In this document: positions 24,641-37,861 of the stretch, in pieces
Layout of the letters: the number at the start of each line of letters is the position of its first letter
Numbering within the stretch: position 1 is the stretch's first letter
NCBI GenBank assembly: GCA_951799445.1
Contig: OX637287.1
Location: 2,232,001-2,296,000, forward strand
Source: Pseudisothecium myosuroides
Taxonomy: Eukaryota > Streptophyta > Bryopsida > Hypnales > Lembophyllaceae
Length of the DNA stretch: 64,000 bases
Reading direction: 5' to 3'
Position numbers and translations under genes: made by a program
Notes under the pieces: generated by a model
What the model was told of the DNA's origin: nothing
Seen by the model: only the letters and a program-made list of their open reading frames with translations
Database searches by the model: none

Positions 24641-26117
24641 CTAGAAACTCCAGAGACAATGCTCACATGTAGAATTATTCACCCCTTCATCGCCATCCAG
24701 AATGTGGCCATGAGGAGGGGGTAGAGCTTGCACAGACAAGCCATCGACAACAAAGCCTGCCAGATTGTTGAACATCATGTCCTCTTCCAGGAACTGCATT
24801 CCCCTTTCTATGCACAATATCGCTCTTGCAGTCGCAGGTTGCAGCTGCAGCTTCCCGTCTGCGGAGAAGATCAATCTCTCATCTAGGAACCAGCTGTCCA
24901 GCACCTCTGGACATGTCAATGATCTAGACCTCTCAAATTCGCCATTGTCACTGGTTGCAGCTTCACTCAGATTATCATCAGCTGACGTTTCTTCCAGCTT
25001 GGGGGGGAGCACTTGGGGTGCAGCTGCAGCAGCTCCATACGAGGAGACTGCATGATTTGTAGGTTGGCAACTGGGTTGAAACATCCGCAGTGGGTGCTCT
25101 CTTGCAACATATGATGTAAGTGCAGGGTTAAGTGGTAGCGCCAATCTGAGCTGATTGTTGAAGAACTCACCTGAATTTTCAAACTCAATTTTGCATGGTG
25201 TCTCTACTGGTCTACTGGGAACCAGGCTGCTGGAGGTGCTGGCCCGCAGCTTGCAGAGTGATTGAGAAGCCAGGTCAGATGCAATCTTTGGCATGGACGA
25301 ATTCAGCCTGAAGAGGCGTCGTTGAGACTTGAGTTCACGGGAAAACTCCTTCGCTGCTTCGTTGGACGCTGCTTGAATGCACTTGTCTGAGAGATCCAGC
25401 GGACGAGGAAGGGAGCTTGCCAATTTGGGGAAGTTGAGAAGTGCTCCTGGTCCTCGAAGACACAGCGCTGCTGCAAAAATCCACAGCACAAGAACAGTTC
25501 ATTGAATGAACTAGTTGATTCAACTGCTAACTAGCCGGTCATACAAGTATTTGACGTACTACCATAAGATTGCATGTGGGAACGTTTACAATACTGAGTA
25601 AGCTAGCCTGAGTGCGAATTGGTACCCGTGTCATAAGCCCTGGCAGCCATTTCGGCAGTTTCGAAAGACCCCAACCAAATGCGAGACTTCTTCTTCGGTC
25701 TTCGTATTTCGGTCACCCATATGCCCCAGGGCCGCCTCCTCACACCTCTAACAGTATTACACCAAATTCGTTAAAAGTGATTTTTTGAAAAGTGTGCATT
25801 AAGCGTAAATGCTTATAAACCATCTTTTGCAAAAAGATGATCACTACAGACGACGTGAAAGAAGGTTAACAGCCGTCTATTCCCTCTAGCTTGTATGTTA
25901 GAAGCACAAAAATGATGTAAGATTGAGAGTTGTATGCTTGGAATGGGTCATAAGGCAGGAAAATTAATGTGCACATGACTTTGGGCAATGTTAATGAAGT
26001 CGACTACCTATAGATCGGATGGCGAGAATCGCTTCCTACTCCAAGCTTCACCTTCTTCGTCGACATAGAATCTGTTGCAGCAGCCATCTCTGCAAAGCAA
26101 CTAACGCACCTCCTCAT
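24641..26117 (-). CDS. AP2/ERF transcription factor, DREB-type, three exons
   Basis: Exons in transcript order are 26117-26008, 25747-25626 and 25470-24641, with GT-AG introns of 260 and 155 bp. They give 353 residues. One AP2 domain spans about residues 36-93: [19 protein letters not shown], then [19 protein letters not shown], then [15 protein letters not shown]. Val at domain position 14 (V48) is the DREB-type residue. Position 19 is Arg (R53), not the Glu typical of DREB1/2, so binding preference may differ. SSLPRP and a [18 protein letters not shown] block follow, as in DREB group A-4/A-5 proteins. The C-terminal half is acidic, fitting an activation region. Both introns interrupt the domain-coding part, whereas most seed-plant DREB genes lack introns. 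The first in-frame ATG is 26117; 26087 (343 residues) is an alternative. The likely role is nuclear regulation of stress or developmental genes. Confidence 0.9.
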
Positions 26118-26176
26118 CTGGTGCTGCTGATGGTCCTTATCGCTGCTTGCACAATGGACCTTTGGTCCAACATCAT
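26114..26176 (-). promoter_or_regulatory. Possible upstream ORF overlapping the AP2/ERF start
   Basis: A 20-codon frame begins with two ATGs (26176, 26173) and ends in TGA at 26116-26114. This TGA overlaps the first AP2/ERF ATG in the four bases ATGA. If the mRNA leader extends this far, it could lower translation from 26117 or favour the ATG at 26087. The leader end is not known. Confidence 0.3.
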
Positions 26177-29100
26177 GAACGCAAGCCTGGGTCTCAGAAG
26201 CTAGTTAGACGGAGCGGATAAGGACTGCTAGCGTTCTCTTTAGTTGCCTTACCCCCTATCTGAATAATTTCAGGGTATCCCTCTCGACGTTTTCTGTAGC
26301 AGATAATCTCGGTCTTACGAGAAAACACGAGCAGTAATTTGTTCCAGACAATGTCACAATGGCAAAAGTACATTTGGTTAGCGACAGTATACCGACTTTG
26401 ATACTAAACTACTGTTGCAGCTTTTCCTTGACTAGGCATTTTCTGCCCCTTTCTATTTCGCATTGAAGGAACATTATCATGCTTCATTGCCCAACAGCCA
26501 CCAATAATCAATTGCAATTTGGGAACTGAAGGTTCCACTCTCTAAGATGAGGTTGTCAGACTATCTACATGTATGTCAATTCTCAACACACGGAATCCAA
26601 GCTTCCGATGTTGCATGTAAATTACCTCACTAAGCTTGAATTCGCGATCAGCTGAAGGAAACTCAACATGCATAAAACTCGATCAGCAATGGTTAACTAG
26701 TCAGTAACGCATTTTAGATAAACTACCTGCTTGCAGCTAAGAACGCTGAACTACTGAAGTTCTGCATGGTCACTTCAGATTTAAACAACAATATCGACGA
26801 GAGCCAACAATTCGTCCTAGGGTAGCAAATGGGAGCCGGTCAGTAGCTGGAATTCAGTGATCTGTCCTGAAGGCCATATCCTAATTACAGGTGAGGTATC
26901 GGCCACTCAATATGTTTTGATAAGGGGATGGCATACGGTCGCGTAGCACAGGTACGCTACTGGTGCCTAAACAGAGGCAGCTTTCCTTGCTCAGTGGTCC
27001 CTTTCGGTTAAAATCTCTCCACTTCACACAGCGCCCACAATGATACGGTGGGTCGCTCGTCTTCGTCCTCCGTAGGGCGCATATAAATTTGTCTTACTCC
27101 CTCCAACTCCTCTCCCTCTCTTCCAAATTTGGGTGGGCCTCCCTCCGCACGAGTCTAGTACTCTGGAGCTACTATTTTCGGAACAAACTACGAGCCACTC
27201 ATATACTCGAGCTAGCTAAGTAGCCTCCCGCTCCAGTGAGGACTCGACGTGTCAAACCAGCTACAAGCACGCATTGATTTGCACTCAATTAACTTCCAAG
27301 CCATCAAGCCCTTATCGGCATCTCATGATTCAGCCTCATGAATAACTTTCATAATACCCCAGCTCCAATATGAAGACCCCCGATGGAGTACTACTCTAGT
27401 GTCTGGAGGTTGCAGGGCTCCATCAGACATTATGGCTCAAGTAGAGATGCCGTGGGTTTTAGTAGGGGTTAACAATGGCAAGCGAAATAGAGACATAAAA
27501 ATTGAAAGGGCCGCCTCGACAGCTCTTGAATGAGCTTGACAGAGAGGAGCCTTTGCAAGTTATGTCGTGTTGGATTATGTGGGGCGACATGTATTTACAT
27601 CGTTGGTCAGGTGAGTGAGGTCGTCGGCCCTTGCAGTTCACGGACTATTCTATTCAGCATGGCAAAATGAAAGCCTGGTTAGACGCACACATACTTCGCC
27701 TGCAATTGAAAGTGAGCAGGAAGCAGAGCATGGGGTACGACGGAGGCTGACCCTTGTTTATTTAATATCCGTTGGAAGGTGATACCCCCGCTGTCAAAAG
27801 CTTGATCTGGAGTAAATTTCTCTCGACTACCCGTGATTGTTTGATGATTTTTTATGTGAAAAATATCCGACTCCAACATTCAGTCCTTTGTACCACTTGA
27901 GCCGAAAGCATATTTTGTGTGTACCTGCGAGCTGTGAGAGAATGACAGAAAAATAGTCTAAGAAAGCCAGCGGCACACAGTACGTGATAGTTCTACAGCG
28001 GTTTTCAAGGTATACGCTTCCTTACTTCACGTACGTGGTTGCAAGTTCAGCACTACCCCTATTAAGAACATCATAACCAAGAACAACTACCCTCAGCATA
28101 TGTGTCGAATACCCACACCTTGAACTCGCATTTGAAGATCTTCCAGAGTCCAAGCTTCGAATTTTTCAATGAAAAACAGACATTCAGATGAGTATACGAG
28201 GGTTCTGCAAGTTTGCAAGTTTAAGGTTTAGTGGATAGAGTGTATTATTGAGAAATTCATTCTTTGAAGTACACTATGAAGATTTAGAATCCACACCTGA
28301 TGAGTTGTCTGATTGCCCGTGCACTTCAGTCTAGCCAGAAATGGTAACTGTGACTGCAAAATCCTGCATCATTGATTCATCTCCGACAACACTTAAAAAG
28401 CACAATACATTTCAGAATCTTAAACCGTGTTGATCATTTTACGTCAGGTAGCTAGGAAAAATCAATACAGGAACAGTGACCAATCTGTATCCTCTGCACT
28501 TGATGGTCTGCCCAATCGCAATCATTCCTCAAAGTAGACTGCCTCACTGTCTAGACTGCCGTTGTTGGTATGTCTCTGTAACGTATGACGGAATATAACA
28601 TTTCAAATAGATACAGAATTGTCTAGAGAATCATACTGGGCATTCGTTTTCGCTGTCATGGGCCGTGGCCCTTCTCTAATAAAGAAGTACAACTATTTAG
28701 TAGAAATATTGAATGCTTTCCTTGAGGACCCAAAATGATAAACGAGTGAGCGTTTCACGTTACCAGTACTCTATTGCTTTGAAGGCCAAAGTCATAATAG
28801 TTGAAGCCATCTACACAATTCATTCGCACAGGCTGAATTAAAGAGGGATCAGTTCATTGAACTGACCAGGTGTCCTCCATGTTCAAATTATTCAAGATGC
28901 AGGCTTTAGAAGTCAGGTTTAACCCAGCTTGCCATCTTCGCCAAAAAATCCATAGGACATTCTTCAACAGTCTGTGTCAGGCCTGCGGATGGTGAGTCTT
29001 GATACTATCCTTCGTCCTGCAAGTAAAATCGGAGATGCTACCCACCCATGGAGCCTTTGAAAAATCACAAGTTTTTTCGAAGATTGCACTCATACCTGCC

Positions 29101-30105
29101 CTAATCCGATTTTCTCCGGATTTGATTGCTAGGCCTCAGTTGTGATGAGCTTCGTTGCTCCTGTGCACGTATCTCTCTTGCAATCACCTGGCCAGTACAA
29201 GTTCGAGATCTCTATGATGGTGTACAGGGAGTCCGAACGATTGACGAAGTGTATGTAATCGGACAGTCCACATGTGCCCAGAGACATATATTTATGAGGA
29301 ACTACATCGAGAATGTTCTCCAGGCTGGTGATTCTCAGATTCCAACCTGGTCTCGAAATCCAAACCACGAGCTCACATGTGGAAGGAGTAAGTTACTAGT
29401 TCGCAAAGAATATGAAGCAGTACATGTCTACGAGAACATGGCTCTTCCGGGGTGACACGGGAGGTCCTTACTACTGCAATTGAAGGTAGTGGATTCTCAG
29501 CAGGACGAAGATCAGATGCACTGGACGAATCTCCGTGATGGTATGCAAGTTTCCCTGAACTTTGAAACCACATGTGGAATACATGAGGCGAGATTTACAA
29601 ACATCACGTTGTGAATAATAATGAAGAATTTATGAAGCATAATTTACTTGTTGATTCTCAGGAATGTCCTGAAAACTCCAGCACTATTGATCTTATGCGA
29701 GGTTGTCACTGGCAGAGCCGCGTTGGAGGCTACCTGAACCATAAATCATCACATTTTAAATCCGAGGGTAGAAAACGAAGAAACATTCCAAAGCAAGAAA
29801 TACACAGCTGCTGGAATTTTTCTTTTAACAGGAAATGAAAGTAGCCCAACATAAATGAGGGGAATTCCTAATTCTTCTAGTTTTACAAGGACAATGTATA
29901 AACTGACTATTGTAACTAGAACCTAGCTATTACCACGCTCCACAAGGTTAGTACCGACCAGTCCATCCTCAATGTGTTAACATGCCAAGAATTTGGAAGC
30001 CAGCATCCCCAAACACTGTCTACTCCAATACTGCAGTATCTGACTAACAGTTCAGCTATCTTTATAAATCAGCGAAATTTAATAGCCTCTCATCAGGCAT
30101 TTGAG
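26177..30105. other. Gene-free interval with a possible unassigned promoter
   Basis: Base composition is more balanced than in the repeat-rich zones. The left part is likely the AP2/ERF promoter. A plus-strand TATAAAT at 27082-27088 followed by a CT-rich stretch looks like a core promoter, but no credible coding exon follows on that strand. The 109-codon frame at 29126-29455 has no recognised domain. A non-coding transcript or an unrecognised spliced gene is possible. Confidence 0.35.
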
Positions 30106-33100
30106 TCACTCAGCAAGGGAGATCACGACCGCTACACCCATGCCAAGCACCAAGGGCACAAGTTGAGAAAGAGTAGACATGAAGGAGGACCCCTGCTCAT
30201 GCATGCTGGGCATGACTCCACCTACCGACATATAGATGAACCCGCCTGCTATGAAACCCTGCAATACCAGATTGTAACAGAAGAACATTAAGAATGTAGC
30301 TCTCCAAGGTACTGGAAACATTGCCATCTGTTTGGATTTTATCTGAATTTAAAGAAAACACATAAATCCATGTCCTTTTTCAGAGTGAGAGAAACTGATC
30401 GAAGCAGTTGGGCACTTGAAGAGAGATGTAAAGACCAATGAGTACGGCAGATTATATTACAGATACACAATCAACAGTATGGAACCAACTTAAAGCTTAA
30501 ATGCTTACTTCGATCAGAGATGAATGCCCCGAACTTGCACCAAAAATCAGGGCCTGCCGCAAATTTTGCAAAAAAGTCAAAATGGTAAGCACGATTCAAT
30601 GTTTCAACGTTCAGATTTGGGTTGTTAGGATACACTAGCATGTACTACAAATCAGATGTAAAAGGATACTTGACGAAATCTTCAAAGTAAGGTTGTTTTC
30701 GCTAATCAAACTAGTTTCCAGCTGAACACAATTGTTGATATACAAGACGCTTAGGTCAATGTTAAGGAGGTACATACCACAGCAGTTCCAGCTAAGGCAA
30801 CCAATGCCGACAGGAAATTGAATGCAAGGGCCTCAAACACACTAAAGCCAGATTTCACTAAAATTCCAAAGTCTCCAACCTGACCCCCCCAAACAGGAAC
30901 AGTTAGTTCTGAACATGCGATGAAATTCCACAACGAATTTCTAGGAGATAACTCGTTCAGATGAGAATGACACTGAATCTTGAACAAACAATCTATCCTC
31001 AAGAAAGTCATCAGATTTTAACCAAAACCCACCTGACTGATAAATTTTGCCAGATGGAAAAAACTCGAATACATAGAGAGAATGTCATGCTAGCAAGACA
31101 AGAGAAGCAAAACTGTGATAACTAGAAATTGCTGGCACGATGGAATACCAACCAAAGTTTACAAGTGCTCATGGTAGGTTAATTCCCAGCTACTCTAGGA
31201 ACATATGCAAATTGTGAACTCGAATAACCTTATGCAAGTCCTCAGAATCAGGATATGCATGACACAAACTAACGTAAGAGAAAAGGAGCAAACCTCCTGA
31301 GGAAGCTCATGCGCAAGGAGAAACAAAGTTCGTGACCAGCCACCCACTGTGCCATGGAGCAAGAAAGCACTCCCAAGGGCCATGCCATCTGTGAAGTTAT
31401 GCTGTAACATGGATCCCAAACAAATAACAAGAATGAGAAACACAGCGAAGACAAATCCACAAGTATACATACTAGACTCCAGCCTGGTTCAGCGTGCATC
31501 TCGTAAACTTCGCCCTGTAACATGTAACTCCTTGTCCAAAGTGCGACTAAGAATGATCAAAATATATTCAATTCAATCTAGAAAGAATCTTGCATTGAAA
31601 CCTCATACCAAGCTGAAAGCAAAAAATAGCTATGGATAATAAATAATCATAAAGCCGGATATAATTGCAATGTGAGTAAAAGTGAGCCGACAAAATGACA
31701 ACTCAATACTAGCAGAAAATGAGACATTTCTATCCTTAAAGGAACCTAGGGACATTATTAGCGAGAAAGATACACTTTACGCACCACTGCATCAGAGAAG
31801 AGGTTCAGGTAGCCTATGACAAATCCACCACCAGCTTCCACTTGTTGAGGTGACTGTGCCGGCGCGGACGACGTTTCATTTTGCAGTGCAGCTATATCTT
31901 TCTCTTTCTTCTTACCGCCTTTCCTCTGTTTCGTAGTTTGACAACTAGCAACAACTTATTATCGTCGTAACAAACATATGAAATAGAGCTCCAGATGACG
32001 ATAGATTAAAGAGGTGCAAAATTTTCTGTGGAATATGCTGCTGCTTTCAAGAAAACTATTATAACACAATGTAAGGTAGTGGAAGACCAGCATCAAACGC
32101 GGTGTGCCTTCGAGTATATTTTCACTCAGACTAGCTTTTGATCCTCTTGAAGACCCAAAAGCAAACAATTCAAGGCATTTGAGTTACAGCAAATCTCATC
32201 AGGTCAATAAACGGTGAAATAGTGATCACGTAGAGCATCTGTCCATGTTCGGCCAGTAATTTTTTTTTTTAAATTCTGGGCAACCAGACGGTACCTTTTT
32301 TATATCCGAACTTTTACTTTCTAAGGAGTTTGACTCCTTCTCTTCAAGTGCTGTCACGTCCCCAACCGCTGCATTCTCGGGAACCTCCAATTTATTTACC
32401 CTTTCCTTTCTCTTTTGATGGTGATGGTGAGTATGACCTAGTGTACGTTGGCCGCCACGACTGGACAGTTCTTCATATCGTCTAACAATCTTTTCAACGA
32501 TAAAGAAGAGGAGGATTCCACCTGAAGTTCATGAAAGCGTCAATTCAAAATAGACGTTCGTAAGCAGCAATAACATAACGAATGAGTAACATGATGTCAT
32601 AACCGGCAATTGAACTATCACGATGAAACGCAGTCAAACAACGAAGCGGAATAATATCATGTATTCAACATACTGTCATACCTACCACCTAAAAGCTCAC
32701 AACTCGGTAAGTTACTATTACAAACACGATGACATGAAGACTCTAAACATGAGAAATTAAGAAGCGCTAGAGTAAGTAAGAAACTAGGCTGCAAGGAAAT
32801 ACTTACCAAGCACCGCAAGACCAATCGATAAGTCTTGTAGAGAGTGTGCATGACCTTGGCCTGTAGCTGCAGAGTGATCATGATTATGGGTATGGGAATG
32901 GGAATGACCGTGATCATGATGATGCTGGTGTGCGTCATGAGAATGAGGAGACCCGGAGTTCCCTGAAGCAACGACAAAGAACCAAATGACAATAAGGATG
33001 TCAAAATTATAGATGAACACCTCTGTACTCGACTAAATAACAGCAAAGGAGCAACAACTCTACTTGTATCATTTGAACTTTTCAGTCATCACTATGTAAA

Positions 33101-35423
33101 AGCTGACTATTTTTTCACACCATCCCCAACTTAAAAATAAAAAAGAACCAAAGCATTTCCAGAGTCTACACCAGGTCTACACCAGGTCTACACCAGGTCT
33201 TGATTCAAAAGAATTCTATGATACTTGAGCGAGAAGTTACCAAATGCGTGTGGCAGTTGATGAAGGAAAGCATCTCCCAACATGGCGCCAGCCTGAGTGA
33301 TGCACCCACAATATCAGCGCGATCCTGGTATCTTTGTTGCCAATTACACAAGCTTCCGTACCGACTGTGGTGTACTCCGTTACTTGCATTGCTCATTACA
33401 TGATACTGAGTCTAATCAATTGTCAGCAGTAAGAACGAAGCCATGGTGCAAACAGCAGCAAACATCAAAAATGCACAACGTACCCCAAAAGCAGCCAAGG
33501 CATTGACTACCCTCTCTGAAGGCTTGCCATTTGCTGCATCAGGTACAAGTATGACCATTTCTTCAGAATGAGCTCCTTCGAGCAGTGGTAAATCAATACG
33601 TGTCGGAATTGCTCAAAACAACTTGCGAAAAAAATAAGATACAGGTAGCAATTGGAACTGCTTCTTAGAGTTGAAGCTCTTAGACAACGCAACGATTTGA
33701 GTCTTTGATATTTAAAGACTCGCAACCAGCTACATCTTGCCAAGAAGTAAAACAGCAATAGAAATTTAAGGACTCTGAGAAAGACTTACAGACAATGCAA
33801 GGGAGAATCATGAGGCAGATGAGAGAGGCCAGGCTCACCAGCAGTGAACAACCCATTGCTCGCAACCAGACGCCTTCTCACATGCATGAACATAAACACG
33901 ACATCATCAAATATTGAAAGGTGCGTACTACATCTTTTCTTCCCAAAATATGCACTACCAGAGCAGTCCGATTATTATGCCTTTAACAAACAATAATCGA
34001 AATATGATCACATATTAACACACATTTTTTGAATCCAAACCAAATGCACAACAACATGAATGCAAAATCATTTACTGTAAACCCTAAACCTCGATTCTTG
34101 GAACAAACTTTGAGACAGGTCACATGACTTAAAATATAGTCATTTCAGTGTTGCGACTTTGCTCGCGGTACATTATGGAATACATGATCACTCGACACTG
34201 TGGCATCGTCTGACATTCATAATTTCCCAGCAGGAATCTGTGAACTCAAAATCTCAAGTGAAAGCTGGCTGCACGCTTCCCTAGTAATTATCCATTGTTG
34301 AACGATGGCCAGACAAAGAATGACATGCACATAAAGCTGGAAAGGAAAAAGAAATCAACGAACCTGTACCCGGACCTCTCGATCGCCTAGGTTGTTCAAC
34401 ATTCGAGTATACTTGGCCATCAAAACCATACTGTAGCAAATCCTCTTCCTCTGCAATCTCCTCTGGCAGCATAAATTTCTTCTTCTTGATGCTCTCCCCA
34501 TGGTCATGTCCGTGTCTGTGACCACTGTGATCATGGTTGTGGGAAGGAGCGTCGCTTGCTCTGGAGAAGCCTACATTGGCGTGTGCATCTCCATCTCCAT
34601 GGCCATGATCGTGGTCGTGGTGATGTCCGTGACCATGATCATGGTCATGGTCATGTTGGTGTCCATGTCTGTGTCCGTGTCTGTGATCATGTCCATGTAA
34701 TCGCAAGTGATCCTCATGGTCTTTGCCGTGCCCCGGATCAATTTCGACAGCAGCTTCGTGACTTCGATCATCCTCCGGCAGACCTGCTCCATTCGGATAA
34801 AGCTTCTGATGCATCTCCTGCGCGTACTTATGCAAAAGATTAATAACATCGCCTCCCTTGGCCCCATCCGCACTCAACTGCATCGTATGCTCGCCAAGCT
34901 CCTCCTGGTTCTCCACCACGTTGTCAGTCAAGCTTTTCAACATTGTCTCCAGCTGCTCAACCTTGCCCTGCACTAACGGATCCGACACTCCATCCTGCTC
35001 AACCTGTTTCTCTTCCTCCTCCTCCTCCTCCTCCTCCTCCTCTCCGTCAGCGACCTCCTCACTCCCTTTCGCCACATTCGTCTCGAGCGCCTTCCGCTGC
35101 ACCGCATAAATGTGCGCCATCAAGTTCGAGGCGGCGTCATCTCCTAACGCCATTTCCTCTGCATCCTCGTCCGCCTCTACAGGTCCCGCAGGCGCCTCCA
35201 CAGATCCCACAGCCGCCCCGGTTGGCGATGCAGCCAAATCCTGCGGCCCCTTGGCGTTGAATTTCTCAAGCTCCGCATTGCTATGCTGCTGAATCTCGCG
35301 AATGTGAGCGAACAAAGCGTCCACGGGGGCCTGCTCCTCCGCGACTGTGGAAGCGCAGGGGAGGAGCAGCAGCACCCCGAGCAGAATTAGGGCATTCAGA
35401 GCCATTGGGATGCCAGGCGCCAT
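30106..35423 (-). CDS. IAR1: IAR1-type ZIP (LIV-1 subfamily) metal transporter, eleven exons
   Basis: The product is an endomembrane ZIP transporter. Arabidopsis IAR1 affects auxin-conjugate sensitivity, probably through Zn or other metal balance in the secretory pathway. Exons: 35423-34364, 33876-33790, 33534-33485, 33292-33241, 32962-32807, 32521-32295, 31925-31785, 31401-31294, 30879-30778, 30553-30509, 30258-30106. All GT-AG junctions keep frame, giving 726 residues. A signal peptide (LNALILLGVLLLLP) opens the protein. An acidic region has 11 Glu in a row (128-138), then long His runs (about 231-283, 295-309). The ZIP core has AMGCSLLVSLASLICLMIL, HQLPHAF (H410, H414), a second His loop (about 423-447), and the metal-site motifs HNFTDG (592-597) and HELPQE (622-627) followed by VGDFG. 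The C-terminus is hydrophobic. Arabidopsis IAR1 is about 470 residues; most excess length lies before the first core membrane segment. The first in-frame ATG is at 35423. Confidence 0.92.
33158..33200. repeat. 11-12 bp tandem repeat inside an IAR1 intron
   Basis: Three to four copies of a unit close to CTACACCAGGT stand in tandem in the intron 33535-33241 side of the gene, between exons four and five (32963-33240). It has no evident effect on the splice sites. Confidence 0.75.
34986..35043. repeat. Trinucleotide run coding for polyglutamate in IAR1
   Basis: A run of about nine CTC units sits inside an impure CT-rich stretch on the plus strand. It encodes eleven consecutive Glu residues (128-138) of the IAR1-type protein on the minus strand. 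Such runs change length easily. Confidence 0.8.
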
Positions 35424-35483
35424 AGCCAACTCAAGCGAAGCTGAATCTGTCCAGGTCAATTCCACAAAACATGAAGCAGACAC

Positions 35484-36648
35484 AAAAAGCTAAAACCCCG
35501 GGCCAACTGAAACCCAGCCTCGTTCCTTTAACTTTTTCGATTGACCGACTTTTACTTTTACTTTTTTTAAACTAATATGGTAACCACGTGGTCAAAATTG
35601 GCTGCTTCCATGCCCATGGAAGTTCATATTAATCGTTTGGGAATTTCAAGGGAGGTAAAACTCTCACTGATAAAATGAAGAAATGATATCCTATATCACA
35701 TGAAAAAAATAGCATATATAGATTTGTAAGATAATAAGGTTTGAAGTTAGAAGAAAATGAATTTTCTTGAAACATTCTCGACACAACTAACAAAGTTTGA
35801 CTTCTTTTAGAGTGTGATTTCAAAACTAAAAATTGTTTTTTTGGACAATTGCATGCTATATTTTATTAGTTATATACATGCCAAATTTTAGAGGTTGATG
35901 AGTATTTTTGCAAAAGATGTCCAAATTGCTCGAGCTATCAAAAAAATTCAAGGCACCATAACTTTTGATTCAGGCATCCAATTGGAAAAAATCATATTTC
36001 TACTAAGGGGGTATATATTCACACCTTACATCAAAATTTCATGAGCATCCAACCAAAATTGGCTTCATAACAATTTACCTCATTTTAATTGTCCATTCAA
36101 CAAACAGTTGACTAGTCCCAACATTCTAGACTAATTGGATCTTTAATCTTTCATAATCTAAGCTTATAGGTCCAAGTACCATTTTGCCTCAAGAAAAAGG
36201 TGATTGGATTTTTACATTGCTTTTATTTAGAGAATATAAATAAAACAAATCATTTTATCTAATTGGTTCTTGATAATAGTGACAATTGACTAAAGTATAC
36301 AAAGAAGAAGAAAAAAAATCCTTTTCATGAAAAAAAATCCTAGTATACTAGCTCAATTGTGGCCGGGATAAATCACCCCCCTTATTGCCCCACTTGAATG
36401 AATGTGGATGAGGGGAGCTCATTCCTAGAACTCGTTTCCGCAGCAAAAATGCAAAAAATTGTTGTAAAGAAGAACTAAATGATGAAACCAAGCCTGGCAA
36501 TGGCTAATCTTTGCGATTGTTGCATATATTTTGGCTTGGTATGCATTTCTTATCCTTGCTTCGTTATCACTAGTAGAAAAGAGGGTCAAATGCAACCGGT
36601 GGAAGAATACTGATTACTGAAAAACCACTAAACAATGGTTGCCAGTAA
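35484..36648. other. 5' flank of IAR1 and AT-rich spacer
   Basis: The first 100 bp or so upstream of the start probably hold the leader and promoter. The rest is AT-rich. An orphan CACTA-type end, CACTAGTAGAAAAGAGGG, begins at 36568. No gene was recognised. Confidence 0.4.
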
Positions 36649-37563
36649 TTAACCCCTAAAATACCAAGGCATTTTCTGGCTCCGGAACCACTGAAAACTG
36701 CCATTTCTGCTGCGATCACTCCCTAAACCCAAAAAAACTTTTTTTTTAGAATCTAACCGTAGGATCTTGTACTTCACTTGTCTCAGATTATGTGGTAAAA
36801 ATTTCAAGACATTTGACCGTTCTGATTGGAAGATATTAGCATTCAAAGTTGGGAAAAAAAGTTTTTTTGAATTGTTTCCTGCAATTTCAAATGACTTTGA
36901 AGGTCATTTGTGGATTTTTTTTGCACTACACAACAAAAAGTTGTAATTTTTATCTTGAACATTTGAGTTGAGAGTCGGGGAAAAAAATTCAGAATGTCAA
37001 GCCTTCATTTTCACATATAAAAAAATTGTTAAATAGAAGTAGATCCAAAATTGAACGAAATACTAAATTGTTAATAGCTCTTAGATGGAATTAAAACAAC
37101 ATAATCCCAATGGTGGGATTGTTCTTGCAAACAAACTTGACCTCGTCAAAAAAAAAAAATTGAAATTTTTTTGAAAATTGCATTCAAAAATGAATTCTAT
37201 AAGTTAGTTTTTTTGAAGATGCTTAAATTGCCCAAAAAACAAGATTGTCCATAACTTTCTCATTATTAGTCCAAATAGAATGAATCAAAGCTTCAGATGT
37301 AGACAAAAACATGATCTTTGAGGGAAAAAAATAAAAAACTTTTTTTTTTTTTTTTTCTGCCCGCCGAACTGCTTTTTTGCTTTAGGATGGCATAACTTTT
37401 GCTTCCGGGCACCAATTGAAAAAAAAATTATATTTTTAGAAAGCTAATGTGATTCCCTATCTTCAGAAAAAGTTTCAAAAAATCAGATTAAAATTTGAGG
37501 CCACACGGGCCTGCCCAAAATCTGAAGTGTCCCCCGAGGGGACTTTGGTACTTTAGGGGTTAA
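36649..37563. mobile_element. TTAA-bounded inverted-repeat element (copy 2, complete)
   Basis: The 915-bp element starts TTAACCCCTAAA and ends TTTAGGGGTTAA. Internal blocks match the copies at 1-526 and 56345-57283 in the same order, including AATCCCAATGGTG(G/A)GATTGTTCT and the CATAACTTTTG region. It encodes no transposase. Confidence 0.85.
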
Positions 37564-37861
37564 AATGGTACTAAAGCAGACGTTTTGCGCACTTAGTACA
37601 GTAATTGTTCAAAAGTTCAAATAACTAATAGATGATGTCCAAATAAGACTAGTAACAAAAACTAGTTTCATCTATAGTTCAATCAATGGCTTAAGCCTCT
37701 ATTGCTGATGTGGAGTGTACCAATGATTTTTCAATTGTCCAATCATAAATTGATTGCAATAATTGGCTTTGAACACTACAAGAGAAAGGGGTGTTTTAGG
37801 TAGTGTCCTAGACATCACATCTTTTAAGTAACGTCTTTTAAGTAAGTTTTTAAGTAAAATT

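Noticed and set aside
26090..26109. Possible 20-bp intron just before the AP2/ERF ATG at 26087 (GT...AG)
   Set aside because: Far too short for a plant intron, and reading straight through gives an open frame back to the ATG at 26117.
29126..29455. 109-codon plus-strand frame
   Set aside because: No domain, no biased composition compared with flanking DNA, and no clear start or splice context.
34500..35292. Several plus-strand frames rich in Val, Met, Ser or Pro opposite the IAR1 first exon
   Set aside because: They are antisense readings of His-Asp-Gly and Glu codon runs. Low-complexity composition explains them.
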